NCBI GenBank assembly: GCA_008360955.1
Contig: LUCM01003993.1
Span: forward strand, 208,221-272,220
Source: Fasciolopsis buskii
Taxonomy: Eukaryota > Platyhelminthes > Trematoda > Plagiorchiida > Fasciolidae
DNA length: 64,000 nucleotides
Direction of reading: 5' to 3'
In this document: one piece after another, positions 12,097 through 23,907 of the stretch
Position numbering within the stretch: the stretch's first letter is position 1
Layout of the letters: the number at the start of each line of letters is the position of its first letter
Position numbers and translations under genes: made by a program
Notes under the pieces: generated by a model
Database searches by the model: none
Seen by the model: the letters and a program-made list of their open reading frames with translations, nothing else
Told to the model about the DNA's origin: nothing

Positions 12097-12246
12097 GTAA
12101 AAATTGAGTACCTCATCGTTGACTGTTGGTCATGGCCTTGCTACCATATTTATTCACCGTTGTCCTTACCAGCCCATTAAGTAGTACGTTGTCTTTATGG
12201 TCACGCTGTGAACCAAAGAGCTTTCATGCTTTCTATTCCATTTTAG

Positions 12247-12574
12247 GCCTTGTCAGGTTGCCCGAGTCTGTCGGACACACATCCATCATTCCCAGGTGTC
12301 GAGTCTCCGCAACCGCCCACATTTTCCCGCTTCTCTCCATCGTTGTCCCCTTCGTCCTGCTCGACCGCTTCGATTGGTCCCGTCGGTGCACGTTTACCCG
12401 CGTCTGTTAGGAATAACAGAAAATCCACAATTTCCTCCCGCAGTCGGGGTGTAAAACCCAAAGACACCGTTTCCTGCTGCTCATCATCAAGCTCGTCTAG
12501 GTCATCTTCCGCGCATCAAAAACGATTTCGAGGACGAGGTCGTGGGAGTGGTGCTCGCCAAGTAACCGGCAGAA
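12247..12574 (+). CDS. BAHCC1/TNRC18: TNRC18/BAHCC1-like gene, Ser-rich basic exon
   Basis: The acceptor is ttccattttag and the donor is AGAA|GTGAGT. The exon enters in phase 0 and leaves in phase 1, giving 109 codons plus one base. The peptide is Pro/Ser-rich at first, then has a serine run (CCSSSSSSRSSS) and a basic Gly/Arg stretch (KRFRGRGRGSGARQ) that could bind nucleic acid or act as a nuclear-localisation signal. Serine runs between conserved domains are usual in vertebrate TNRC18/BAHCC1. The single trailing base (A) combines with CG at the start of the next exon to make a Thr codon. Confidence 0.8.
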
Positions 12575-14368
12575 GTGAGTTCCTCGGTTTTCCTGGCCTC
12601 CAGATCGAATGAGATTTGTTACTGTCTGAATGACAGAATCTCCCAGATCCGCACACCATTCGTGTCTCGTAGACATAGGGGTTGTTGTCCCCAGTGAATG
12701 TTTGCTGCGCACAGAGCGTGTGTTCGCTTGCGAGTCCATTACAAACCGTTGTTCCGTTCAGTTTGATTGACTGATTGGCTGGCTGTCCTTACTGTTGTTA
12801 TTCTGGAGACAAAACTTCCTCTTGCTGTCTGTCAAAATGATAAAAAAGACTTTTTTCTATAAGCTCATTTGCCAATTGTGTAGACTTTCTTTCATGCAAG
12901 GATTGTCGCCATCTGAACATACTTTCTAATATATCTGATCAGTGTTTGGGGAGTACTTATGTCACCAACGTTAGGTTTATGAATTTGTCTGTCGTTTTGT
13001 TTATTCACTCTGATCCTGTCAATGTGGTGTGTCCAGGAAAACTGTGCACATCTAAAAGTAGTTAGCTTAAATTCGACAAATTCACTCATTAAATTCATAT
13101 TCTGTATGAACACCGCCAAGGTCACGTTATATGAGACCTCAGTCTTCACAAGCCTGCATGCCTCTGACCAACAGAATTAAAAAGATTACTTTTGGTTATC
13201 CATGGCTTCTTTGAACAAGGCGTTGCAGATCTAAATTTGACCAACTGATTAACCCAACAGAGCTCAGTTGAGATAATACCTATGCACTTATTCGGTCCAC
13301 AAGATCTTATGCTAGTGGGAGAATGTGTATTGCGAATCTCCCATTCAAATGTGATCACGCTCGGTGTTTGAGGATGGTAAATTCCCCGCGTTCCCTAGTG
13401 TGAAGTTATTAGTGTGTCCGTACAGAGTGTCGTGTTTCAACGAGGACTTGTTAGTCGGCTTACAAAAACATGGAGCTTTGTACACACTACGATAATCATA
13501 ACTGAAATACAGTTCTGGATTCCGATTGTTTGGGAAATTTCCCACTTGGGCTACTTACTCTTGACTAATCAAATAACTTGACCATTGAAGCATCTTTTAG
13601 AGACAATTCAATTGTTGGAAACGTCAAATCTTCGGAGTAGTTGATCAGACAGTTTTCTGCCCTCTGGATCAACGGGACTCATACTCGTTGTCCCGGTTTT
13701 CCAAACCGATGCACTCGTAATTATTAACGGAAGTCCATAGCAGTATGTACGGCGTCATATCATGCGAACTGCTGGCTTCACGACAGACAGGCCGACCCGG
13801 ATTGCCTGGGGGCAAATTTGATCCACCCGCATTCATTCACTTACTGTTCGGGCTGCTGTTGGGGCACGGCGGTTTTACACTGTTGACGAACACTAGTAAC
13901 GTGCTGTAGTTCAACAGACCGTTGCGGGCTATCCCGGTAGCGTAGTGGCCAAGACGTTCGACTCACGATCGTTCGTCCCGGGTGCACGTCTTAGTTTGGG
14001 CGCGGTGTAATATACACTCCCAATGATTCCTAAGAGGGACGAAACAGTTGTATAGTATCTCCATAGCGTCTTAGTGATGAGTTTAGCGTTAATAGCACAT
14101 GTTCATTAATTTCGTGAAAACTAATTGAAAGGAAATAATTGTACAGTAGTGCTTTCCAGTTTCTTAACAGTGAGCTTTGAGTTGGTAAAACATTGTTAAT
14201 TATTTGAACATCAAACTAAAACGTGGTACTTCTGCATTGAATGAAAAAGTGTTTGGCGCCTCGATTCTAAACGTTCTGTGGCGTTCTTATGCTCTCCATT
14301 CGTCTTGCAGTAAAGTAGATAGAAGGACATAAACCGTTTTTGCCCATGAACCTCTCATTTGCTTACAG
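12575..14368. other. Intron with one SINE, otherwise nothing recognised
   Basis: Between the phase-1 exons at 12247 and 14369, the only recognised item is SINE-A at 13925-14125. Confidence 0.6.
13925..14125 (+). mobile_element. SINE-A, diverged forward copy
   Basis: The head reads gtagcgtagtggccaagacg with box B-like gggtgcacgtc. The tail contains ccaatgattcctaagaggga and ends in ttcattaatttcgtgaaaac. Divergence from the 385-566 copy is roughly a quarter of sites by eye. Confidence 0.65.
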
Positions 14369-14622
14369 CGACATTATCACGCAAGCGTGAAACAAATACA
14401 AACCGGCATGATATATCCGCTAGCAGTCCGTCAAAAAGCACTGCGTCCGAGGCAGAAGTGGCAAACGACCATAGCACGGTCAATACACGCCGAGATCATG
14501 TTCCAAAACGCCGGCGACCCAGACCAATAACACTTATGTCTAGCCATTTACCCGGGACGTGGGCCCAACTTAGGGTGAATGTACGGGATCCGGAGGTGAT
14601 TAGTCTACCGGACGGAATAACG
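14369..14622 (+). CDS. BAHCC1/TNRC18: TNRC18/BAHCC1-like gene, exon with nuclear-type basic clusters
   Basis: The acceptor is catttgcttacag and the donor is ACG|GTAAGT. The exon enters in phase 1 and leaves in phase 0. It encodes basic clusters (LSRKRE and PKRRRPRP), the second like a monopartite nuclear-localisation signal, followed by VRDPEVISLPDGIT. The family has an acidic or hydrophobic 'LPD' type segment a little before its Tudor-like region, and this may correspond to it. The exon joins in phase to 12574 on the left and to 21716 on the right, across a 7.1 kb intron loaded with SINEs and microsatellites. Confidence 0.8.
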
Positions 14623-14869
14623 GTAAGTTTTGGCAGACAGCCATTTCTCAAAACATTTCGTTTTGGTTTATCATTATGTGGACATTGTTCGCTATGAGAT
14701 TCTAGTCTCATAATGATCATGCGAAGACTTGTTAACATCGACCGGCCATCAATGACAGTTAGTTAATACGATTGAGCGAATGTCATAGAAATGAAGTACT
14801 CTTGATTAGAATGGTCAACCTTTTTCCGTCCATTTATTCTGTGGACTGCTTCTCATTGCCATTTTTTGC

Positions 14870-15040
14870 TTATAGTTCTTTGATTAGTGAGACGACAACT
14901 TGCATTTGTTCCAGGAAGGGGACCACGATCATTCTTAGGCTAGGGAAAAGCGAATTAACCAGCGGTATCAGGGTTCGAACTAGCAACATTCGCGTCGAAA
15001 TCCTGCGATGGTGACCACTCGACCACCGCCTATCACTTAC
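14870..15040 (-). mobile_element. SINE-B, tRNA-like, reverse copy
   Basis: The minus strand starts ggcggtggtcgagtggtcac (box A-like), has agttcgaaccc (box B-like), and then the family tail ggtccccttcctggaacaaa. The same tail follows the copy at 16425-16595 (ggtccccttcctgaaaaatg). Confidence 0.65.
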
Positions 15041-15234
15041 CGGATTTCAAAAGGCCATTTATCAGTGTACAAATTCGCTGCGAAAACTTACCACAACAGA
15101 GCAACTGGGCGGTCGTGGGACAAGGGTATTAATCTCAGCTAACAACTATGACGATTCTGGTTACTACTGAAATTTTCGCTTTGTGTTAAACAAGATAGAG
15201 ATGTAAAATCTATCATAATTCCAGAATTTGACTT

Positions 15235-15275
15235 CTAGATTGCCAAGGTTTCATCATCAGTGGAAGTGACAGCGT
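15235..15275 (-). repeat. Penelope-like tail motif
   Basis: The minus strand reads ccactgatgatgaaaccttg then gcaatct. It resembles ctggtgatgaaacgtttgca-atcag at the ends of the Penelope-like inverted arms (58391 and its mirror), including CTGATGA and GAAAC boxes. It is too short for certainty. Confidence 0.35.
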
Positions 15276-15594
15276 AAGTGCTCATTGATGATATCACTTG
15301 AGATGAGACGTCAGCCAGGCTCCATTCTACTCAACATAGGGATTTAGTGCACATGACCCTATTGGATCTGATGCAGTAGAAATGGACCCAATCGCCGGGT
15401 GACATTAGTGCAGTTAAAGTTTTATAAGAACCGTTCACGGTTGTATCCATTAGGCAATCGAAAACACCCGCCGTATTTTTGGTATCCCGGTAATTGTTTC
15501 GTGATCCGATTTCCGAATGTTATCCTTATATTTGCTGTAGGACAATCCATATGATTTCAGTAACTTACTTTTATTAAAAACTGCTAATCGTTTT

Positions 15595-15615
15595 TGGTGT
15601 GTGTGTGTGTGTGTA
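15595..15615. repeat. (GT)n microsatellite
   Basis: A run of about nine GT units. Confidence 0.9.
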
Positions 15616-15619
15616 TGCT

Positions 15620-16424
15620 TAGTGGACTTTCTTTTCCAGTTTTTGTCCTATCGTTCACGTTTTTTAGTGCAATTAAAGGGATAAATCGTCATGGCGAACT
15701 CCTGTCATCGTCTGAATCCTCGAGCTATGGTGCATGTGTATGAGACAACAGAAAAATCCCGCACAGTACATTTGCAAGTTGCAGATTGACGAACAAGCCC
15801 AATTTCAACTACTCTTAAACTTATTAATACTAATAATGTGTACGATTGGATGCAGAAAGTTGGCATTAAAAGCATATCTAATGTGTGAGTGGGCTGAGCA
15901 TTCCGATCAACTATCGCCAACCCATTGTGTTGGTTTTCTAAAAAATAAGGACTTACCTTCGGATAATGAACGGATAAGTGGGTATGTCGGTCTTGTCCTC
16001 GCAACATCTCTTCATTTAGTTTATATATTTACACATACGCTGTGGAGAAAAAGCGGCAGCTGTTGACAACGATTCCAATAATCCACTGAGAGTGATTATA
16101 CTTATATTCGCTTGATATCCTTCTAGGTGATTGTGCTTCGATTGGCCGACCACTACCGGAGGCACGCTTAATAGATTTAATCAATCGAAAGCGGTACAGT
16201 AGTTAATGAGCGTGAATAAAATGAGGTAACTTGCAACCCAGTGTTTCCGGGCCTCTGAGTCGCGTACTGGTTTGGTGCCCTACAACGCACAGTTTGCCAC
16301 ATGATTATTTGAGTGGGGAGCGGATGAGTATATGATGGTATGATCGAAGTTGATCACGGGAGATAAGTCACAGCTCACTGTCCACGGGTCCGTGAGTCAG
16401 TGAGCATGGATTTATCATCATTGA
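15620..16424. other. No gene or repeat recognised (intron sequence)
   Basis: Overlapping open frames on both strands (15705-16066) are mutual shadows with no domain or splice support. Confidence 0.4.
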
Positions 16425-16595
16425 CCCGGGGGTGGTCAGGCGGATTAGGTCGTGGAGTATGGACATAAAGGCCGCTGGTACGAGTCCTACCGCCATTTGG
16501 CAGCTCTCTGATGGACACGGTCCCCTTCCTGAAAAATGATGTGCGTTACTGTTTCACTAACAAACGAAGCAAAAGATAAAAGATAAAATGATTTG
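16425..16595 (+). mobile_element. SINE-B, tRNA-like, forward copy with GATAAAA tail
   Basis: The head ggtggtcaggcggattaggt (box A-like) is followed by ggtacgagtcc (box B-like), the ccttcctgaaaaatgatgtg tail, and a short A-rich repeat aaaagataaaagataaaatg. The A-rich simple repeat marks the 3' end, as in the copy at 28135. Confidence 0.75.
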
Positions 16596-16599
16596 GCGG

Positions 16600-18685
16600 A
16601 TGGGAAATATCCTCGAGTGATTTCTCCGTGTGTATGTGGCTCCAGGTAGATAAAACGATAATATGGTCATCTGTTTTTGCGTGCATATTTATGGATTTCA
16701 ACGGTCAAATCCACTACCGGAAGGGACCAGTGGGATTACTTGTTTGTGTTTGTGTGCATGTAATACTTTAGACCTACATAAAGTGGGATAAGCCTGACCA
16801 AACGTTAGGTTTATCTGTCAAATAACGGCGGGCCACAGAGGTCTGCATCTACAAAGTGCACTAAGGGGAAAGGAAACGGTCTGATACCGGAGTAGAACGA
16901 AAATTCCACTACAAATGTGCTTAGATACTGTCCTTGTTTACCTATCGCACACAGACTGGACAAAAAAATCAACGGCTCAGTGAGTGAGCGTCGTCGTTTG
17001 CAAACTCAACGAGGCCAAGTTGAGTCTGGGAGACCTGAATGAGATACTGTCCGGAATCGCACCCGGTGATCTCAATTTTCACTTAGCCAGCCAGATGGGC
17101 TAGGCTCCTAGGGCGGTTTTCACGATTATCTGAAGTCGAAATGCAGCTTCATTTGAAAAGATAATATCTTCGCATAAAGTTAGTCGCGTTTTGAATAGTT
17201 CAACAAACCACCCGCAAAAAGACGCATTTTTGTCATTTTCGTCTCCCAGTGTCATGCGATTATAAAATTTAAAGGAATGGGAACGTAGGCGATGTAAAAT
17301 ACTTCCGGCAGAAGAAGTACTCATAAAAAGTTCTTGTTCCTACTTCCTGATAGAAATTAAAGGATTTCGATTTTTTCGATTGTCACCAGTGTGTGGTCTA
17401 TTGAACAACAGTACGATGACCGGAACGTGTCTCCATGAGCAATTTGTTACTGGACGTTAGGTTTACAGCGAAGACCGCCTGAAAGTGAAATGACTAGTCC
17501 GAGTTCCACAAGAAACATTGGGCAGACGAGTATAGCTTTCATTCCATTCCCTTACCGTTCTCATCATCACCTGAGTTTTAGATGTGATCAGTTCGTCTTA
17601 CTTTGTCCATTTGCGCCTGGATTTCCCGAGAACTTTCATTCATGAACGCATGACTAGTCGTGATGAACTTAGCTCATTCATGACTATTTACTTGACCACG
17701 TGAAAATTGAGGTAATCGCGTTTGAGGCCTGGTCAAATCTTAAATCATTCAAGCTTTTCAAACTCACCCGGGCCTCGCTGAGTTCGCACACGATGACGAA
17801 ACCCTCACTGAGCCGTCGATTTCACTGTCCATTTTGGGTCCCACAGGCAAGCAATGACTGTCTGCGGATGTTTGTGTTGTGAACTTTTGTTCTATCTCGG
17901 TATCAGACCGTTTCCTTTCTCTTGGTCTAGATGAATGAGCCGGGTCGGGGGTTGTTATTGTTCCACTTTCGACGGCATCATGCTATCATGTCTTACTTAA
18001 CACTTACCAGTGTCTATTTTGTTCACTAAATTACTTTGACATTCAGAATTGCTAGCGCACCGGGCAACAAAACCTTTGGCCAGTTGAAGGGAGACACAAA
18101 TTTCATGGATTTGATGCGGAACTGAATTTATCCATAAGCCAAAACAAAAAATCACACAAGCCGAGTGCGACTGAGACATTTCATCAGACGTCAAATCAGA
18201 CGTCAAATGCCACAGAAATGCGGTTGGCCCTGAATAATTCCTCATGTCCTTATTGAGTATTGGCACCAGGAATAGTTTTATTCGAATACTGTTTTTACAA
18301 TTGCTTGAGTTGTCCATCTGAAATTTCACCTTATTCGTTTCAAGGCATTAAATCAGTCTCAATCGGTTTTGAGATGGGAACAAGCCGTAAATCTTAGAAA
18401 TTCATTGGTTCCCCGTTTTCTACCTCCAATTTCTTTCACCTACTTTTTGTTCTTATAGAAAAACAATTCCGTTTTATCCACCAATTGGTTATCGATTGCT
18501 CGTGTCTGTTAACTGGCACGTTTTTCAATCTAAAACTAAACAACAGATTAGAAAACTTGAGCTTGCCAAATCAGGAGTTCATTGGACCGAAACGTATTCT
18601 GCGTTACATTTGATTTGATCATCCATATGTGAAAGGATTCAGCCAAAGATTCCGTTGTCTGTTTGTTTCGCAAATCAGTCCTCCG
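16600..18685. other. No gene or repeat recognised (intron sequence)
   Basis: Open frames at 17100-17324 and 17997-18329 (minus) lack recognisable homology and splice borders. Confidence 0.4.
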
Positions 18686-18692
18686 GTACATA

Positions 18693-18693
18693 T

Positions 18694-18743
<50 letters not shown>

Positions 18744-18810
18744 AATTCGAAGGCGTACACTGAATTATAACGTTTATTGTGACGTTTCGGTCGAAACTAA
18801 AACTCGTTGT

Positions 18811-18853
<43 letters not shown>
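18693..18853. repeat. (AC)n(AT)n and (AT)n microsatellites flanking a 75-base repeat
   Basis: An AC run changes into AT at about 18711-18739, and a second AT run spans 18815-18853. Between them (18748-18815) is a reverse copy of the 1216-1290 repeat, reading gaccgaaacgtcacaataaa on the minus strand. Such microsatellites often grow from the ends of small retroelements. Confidence 0.85.
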
Positions 18854-19235
18854 GACTCCAATGCAGTCATAAAGAGTGAACCTCACGTAACTCCAGCGGC
18901 TTCTCTTCTCGTGTTCCTAGGCCGAACGATAAAGTTGACAACTGACAGATGATCACGCAGTGAGCTAGGGTGTCCGACCAACAGACAACCCATTGCATGA
19001 GATTAGCATTGACGGTTCGAGAAGTCGATTGGGAAAACACGTTCTCCGTTAATTATGTAGATTGATCTAACGAAATGAAACAGATTTCGTTCGGCACTTG
19101 AGTGAAGTGAAGATGGCTTATTCGAATTATTTGGACCTAGCAGTGAAATCGGAAAGTTGGTCAGTTTCGTGCGAGATGGTCCGACACAATATCCCCCTCA
19201 AATTTGTATACTTAAGCCAGGTGATTTTGACATTT

Positions 19236-19440
19236 TCGACATTCATGAAATAATCCATCACGTGATATCATCTCCCAACTCACCGTTGAGAAACCACGGA
19301 AGCAATGGACATCTGTTTCATCCTTGTTTGGAAGTATCAGTAGTGCATATCCACCGCGCTCGAACTGGGACGCGAACCCGAGACGAACGATTTTGAGTCG
19401 AAATCCTTAGCCATTACACTGCCGGGCAGGCTCTCAACGG
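19236..19440 (-). mobile_element. SINE-A, reverse copy
   Basis: It is nearly identical over the head to the forward copy at 385-566 (acgaacgattttgagtcgaa on this strand) and to the reverse copy at 1-212. It is followed by the same ~165-base core (19441-19605) and then by the start of another SINE-A tail at 19620-19660 (gagattgaatgttttcatga). Confidence 0.75.
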
Positions 19441-19605
19441 TTTGTTGAACATCACCACATGATGTTGCATATATCCGTCATTTATTTGTACAGCCACGGG
19501 CCGCTACTGCACAGCAACCGACCCCTACTGATAGAGGACTTCTCTGCAGGCAGCCTAAGCGCGACGAAGGCTTTGAACATGACCTACAGAGCCTACAGAA
19601 CCTGA
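19441..19605 (-). repeat. Core segment adjoining SINE-A, second copy
   Basis: It is the reverse complement of 213-384, including tcatttatttgtacagccac and ccgacccctactgatagagg. The two loci share the arrangement SINE-A plus core, which supports one longer composite element. Confidence 0.65.
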
Positions 19606-19669
19606 CTACTTGATATGTTAGTAGTAGGAGATTGAATGTTTTCATGAAATAATTCGACATTTCCATCTT

Positions 19670-20784
19670 TATTTATAAAAGATTCTAAGGGTCATAAAAG
19701 GTTTTTTTGTCACAAAGTTCATGTCTTTGACTTCAGCTCTAGATCATGCCTTTTTGCAACCCTAGCCAGCGAGAGTAACTTGTCCCAGGTGTTGTAAGGA
19801 CTGTGAGCATTATTATGTATTCTGCTACCTTCATGCCACTCTTGCTGATTTGGGTGCGCCTCATTTAATTAACACCCGTTCTATCGAACTCTTTGGCAAG
19901 ACGAAAGAACGCAAGAAGACTTGTAAAAGTTAGTATCCTGTGTTAAGTAGACTACCTGAGATACAGAATTCATATAAATTTATGCGAGAATATGCATGTT
20001 CAATCCCGCTGTGACCGTTTCAGATTCACTGAGCTACTAAGCGGTCGATACATTAGGGAGGTTTTGGGTTTCATCCCGTTCGGATATGTCCTTAGACGTT
20101 TGGCACCCCTTCAGAGATGTCCTTCCATGGTTGTTCCATCGTTTTATTCGTGTAGTTGATGCATCACTGTGATCACCAGAATTAATAAGATTCATTCGTT
20201 AGGCACCTGCACATTTCTCGGTATCGAGCTTTTAATTTAGTCCAACCCGTTAACCTGTTCAACCGATTTTTCTTCGAAACCAACCACTCTGAACTCGATA
20301 AAACTGCTCATCCAAAGCAACATCGCGACTGACCCTGTGTTCAGTAACTAAATCTGACAGGATTCACATCGTTTTGCATATATCTTGGGGAATGTTTTCC
20401 CAAATGACCACGTAACTATTTGTTCATTTTTTCGATTTAGATTACTGCAAGATAAATTCGAGTTAGAGTTTCGAAAGGGTCATTCTGCATCGGATTTGTT
20501 ATCATTCAGTCCGTACAAAATTGGTGAACGAAAGTAGCTATAGCGCAAATCCCGTTGGAGAGGATTTGAAATAAAAAATGGATTAACTCCTCATTTCTCC
20601 TCATTTGTCGAGCGGCAAAGCTTTACAGGTTATTCTTATGCATCAGATACCTTTACAGTCCACCTAAAAAGACATCTTTTATAGGTCTAAACTGCTGTGG
20701 TAGCTCCCACGCTGGTGACGTATGTGATATGTCGTATAGCGTTGCGGCAAAGCAATCTGTTAACAGTCATTTTTAGCCTTTATC
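19670..20784. other. No gene or repeat recognised (intron sequence)
   Basis: No open frame of note and no match to another part of the window. Confidence 0.4.
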
Positions 20785-20890
20785 ATCATCATTTTCACTT
20801 AGGGAACCGCGACCAACAGAAGTAGGGAGTTGATTGGCGGTGGGAGGATTCGAACTCGTGACCTTCACTTCGAAACGTTACGACCTTATT
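20785..20890 (-). mobile_element. SINE-B fragment, reverse
   Basis: It contains ggcggtgggaggattcgaac then tcgtgaccttcacttcgaaa, the box B side of SINE-B as at 28245-28300. A cattttcacttagggaaccg segment replaces the usual tail. Confidence 0.6.
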
Positions 20891-21284
20891 TGAAAGATGA
20901 ACGGTCTGGGTTGCAATATTGCGTGCTGGGTTCAAGTCTCATTTCGAATCGAAAGAACCGAAGCGGAACAGCACATGGACTTTGCGCATCACCACCCATT
21001 GACCTAAAAGCTTCGGTTTCCCGGGGCTAGAGTCGAAATTCCACCTTGGAAGTCGTAAATATACGTAGTGTTTGGATAGAAAATGCTCCTCGTTTCCGTG
21101 GCCGTAAAATGAGCTGTCATTCTGCTGTTGTTTTTGGTTACTAGTCTTCAATTAGACGTCAAATCAGCTCCGAACTTGGTGGTCTTAGAGAGATCGCACT
21201 TGATTGTCAAACCTGAGGTCACATATTACAAACAAATCCGTGCTACTATGAGAGTAAAATCATGTGCTTTATCAATTAGTTGAA

Positions 21285-21375
21285 TGCCTGACCGTGTTCA
21301 GGCACTTATAGCGCCTAAAGTACCAGCCCGGTGCGTACAAGATTGCGGTAACAGTTGGTAAACCTAATTTTAAAA
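21285..21375 (-). repeat. SINE-E tail-like fragment
   Basis: Shares agcgcctaaagtaccagccc and cggtaacagttgg with 47200-47250 (agcgcctagaacctattaca, cggcagtaactgg). A possible relic also occurs at 5600-5640. Confidence 0.4.
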
Positions 21376-21715
21376 GTCAGTTATTTTTCAAAAACCCGCA
21401 TTCACGGAGATAAATTTACACAGCTTTGAAATCATTAACTAATCAGAATGATCAGTTCGTAGTTGTAATTTTGGTCCGTTGTTCTGTTTGAAGAGTTTCC
21501 TCTCCTTTTAGAGCTGTGATCACCTGTTAATCACTTTGTATTTGGGCGCTGCGAGAGCGCCATGGAAATCGGAAAATTCGATCGGCTTAACAGTAAGGTG
21601 ATTGTGAAATGGATTTCCAAAGGAAGATTATGATGTCTACCACTGAGTGCTGTTATCCTGCATGTTCTTAGTTAACAATTTTTTTGTTTTAACATTCTCA
21701 TTTGTTTTTCCTCAG

Positions 21716-22121
21716 ACCGCGCCCGATCTCAATTCACCCTCCAGTCCGATTCCATCCTCAATGACTGCACCATGTTCTGCACCGTGCATTTCATTTCACC
21801 CGGCGGAATCAACGGATTCCTCGAAGCATAATAAAATGGACAAAATTAAGCGAGATCCCTTTCAATCCTCAACACAACAACAGCAACGGAAGCCACAACG
21901 AGATCTGAACTCGAACAATATGGACTCGCTTGGTTCACCGTCATGTCTCAATGGCTGGGCTACCCAAGACGATCACGTAAATCAGGGAGTTCCTACCCGT
22001 CCACCCACTCCGGATATTCGCCGAAGCGACTTGGATTTGGCTGATTTATCAAACGGCACACGAGTTCTGGTCATTCAGGATACTCATCTCCGAGCGGGAA
22101 CGCTATATTTGGGGTCATCCA
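21716..22121 (+). CDS. BAHCC1/TNRC18: TNRC18/BAHCC1-like gene, exon ending in first Tudor-like segment
   Basis: The acceptor is tttgtttttcctcag and the donor is CCA|GTAAGC. The exon has 135 codons plus one base, phase 0 to 1. The first hundred residues are low-complexity (Ser/Pro, then a QQQQ run and NSNN). The last forty become ordered: DLDLADLSNGTRVLVIQDTH and then LRAGTLY. In TNRC18/BAHCC1 the first of two Tudor-like segments has this pattern: a G-x-RVL-aliphatic strand, a short loop, then a G-T/R-V or L strand. The exon stops inside the fold, and the next exon 8.8 kb downstream continues it. Confidence 0.85.
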
Positions 22122-22689
22122 GTAAGCGTCTCATGACTACGTAATCACCCTGTCATTCCGAGTCGGAGACTGATTTGAGACGACAATTCGCATGAATGAG
22201 TTCATCTGTGAATTTCAACGCAGGTCCATCGAGTGTGTTCAGATATGAGGATGATTTCCGAAATAGCCGGCATTTTTACCTGTGGCTCACAATGGAAGCG
22301 ATTACAAAATCATCAATGGCCTCAATTATAAACAGAGGTCTATATTCCGTTACTGTAGCGATGGTAAATTGTTTGCATGATTACATAGAACAACGTCAAT
22401 CATTCACCGGAATTCTCTGGCCCTAAATAGAAAAACATCAGATAAGCTGTTAGAGGCTTAATAAACCCGGATGCATAGTGTGCCGGTACCTTATCACTAG
22501 AACACTCCACATGGCGACACAATGGTTTTCCTGTTCAGTAGAATTAGCCATAGTAACATGATCGAGCGCTGATGATTTTGCTTTTAGTTTCAGTTTTTGC
22601 AACCATTTGTCTTGACCTAATGTGCTTCGGCTTTCTTTTTTACTTCATCCTACCATCAGAACGACGATGTCTAAGGTTGCCTCGGCTCT

Positions 22690-23215
22690 CATTAGGAATC
22701 AAATAACTATTGCTGTTACTGCAGTTCCTAACTTTTTCTGATTATTTATTCCACCCGCCTCGTCCAAATTTCGTTGAAATTGGTCAAACGGTTCATCCTG
22801 TAGGAACAAATGACACAACGAGGAGGTGTCTTCACCAACCCGTTACTCATAACCCCGAAAAAAATGTTTTACAAAATTCATTTTCATATCCCCCCAATAC
22901 TCTGAGTGAAATCCGTCTAGTAGCATCCTACTCCATGTCACCAAATCGAGCATAATAAAGAAACATTACTTTGAATAAGTCTCACGAAAGATGATTTGGA
23001 TCGTCACTGACGGCATCATAGTGATACCTAGACTGAACTATCTCTCGTGACAGTTTAAAAACTACTTATAACTGAGAAATACCAGCAAGTTCCGTAGGTA
23101 AATCTGAAATGGGACGAATTGCATTACTATTATTCGACCGTATATGAAAGGATTCGCAAATGAACTGAGATGTGACCCACCTGTGGCGGAAGACGTCAAT
23201 TTGAGGTTGACGATT
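22690..23215 (+). repeat. Interspersed repeat G, copy 1
   Basis: Blocks shared in order with 32280-33235: cgttgaaattggtcaaacgg-ttcatcctg, then cgagcataataaagaaacat, actttgaataagtctcacga, gatttggatcgtcactgacg, and later gagatgtgacccacctgtgg. Element type is unknown; no coding signal was seen. Confidence 0.6.
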
Positions 23216-23907
23216 AATTTATCAAACAATATAACTATATTCTCGACTAATAAGTTTTCATTTTTTCTGGTGCACGGTAGATGTACAGGAAGTAAGTGCT
23301 CTGACCTTTTCTAATAATACGTCGCTATCGTAATTTGTCAGAAATGCTTATTTTGAGCAATAGTGCTCGTGAAATCCTCGTTCATTAGTTGTTGATATGA
23401 TGGGAGACATCGGGAATTGAGTTAAGGAAGTTGTTTGAGTTGTGCAAACTTTTGTAATAGGTGGATGGTAATTATTTACAACAAATGTCATTATATTTTC
23501 ATCTAAAATTGGTAAAAATGGGAATCCAGCGGGATAAATTTCTGATTTCGGAAGGACTGAAGAAATGCCGTTCAGGATACAGATATGTATATGTATATAA
23601 AGAAGCAGGAAGTAGTATCTGGACGCGTGAACAAAATTTGCCCGGGAGCACACGACCGGTTGCGCGGTTATTGTCGCTCGTCAGGTATGAGTACCCGATG
23701 CTCTCTTGTCCAAACATCCACATACTTGTACACTCCGAACTGATTGATATTTCTCACCAGAATCGAATCTGTAACATGAGGAGTGTGCAAAGAAGCTCTT
23801 CGTCGAAGAGTTCACAGAGGAATCACAACTGTGATTCGTTGATAATTCTTTGTCAGTTGGGCTGAGCCAACCTTAGGAACGAGGGCAGAATGTATATGCA
23901 TATAATT

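Noticed and set aside
15705..16066. Overlapping frames of 100 and 110 codons
   Set aside because: Complementary frames with no recognised family, no splice borders and no repeat match.
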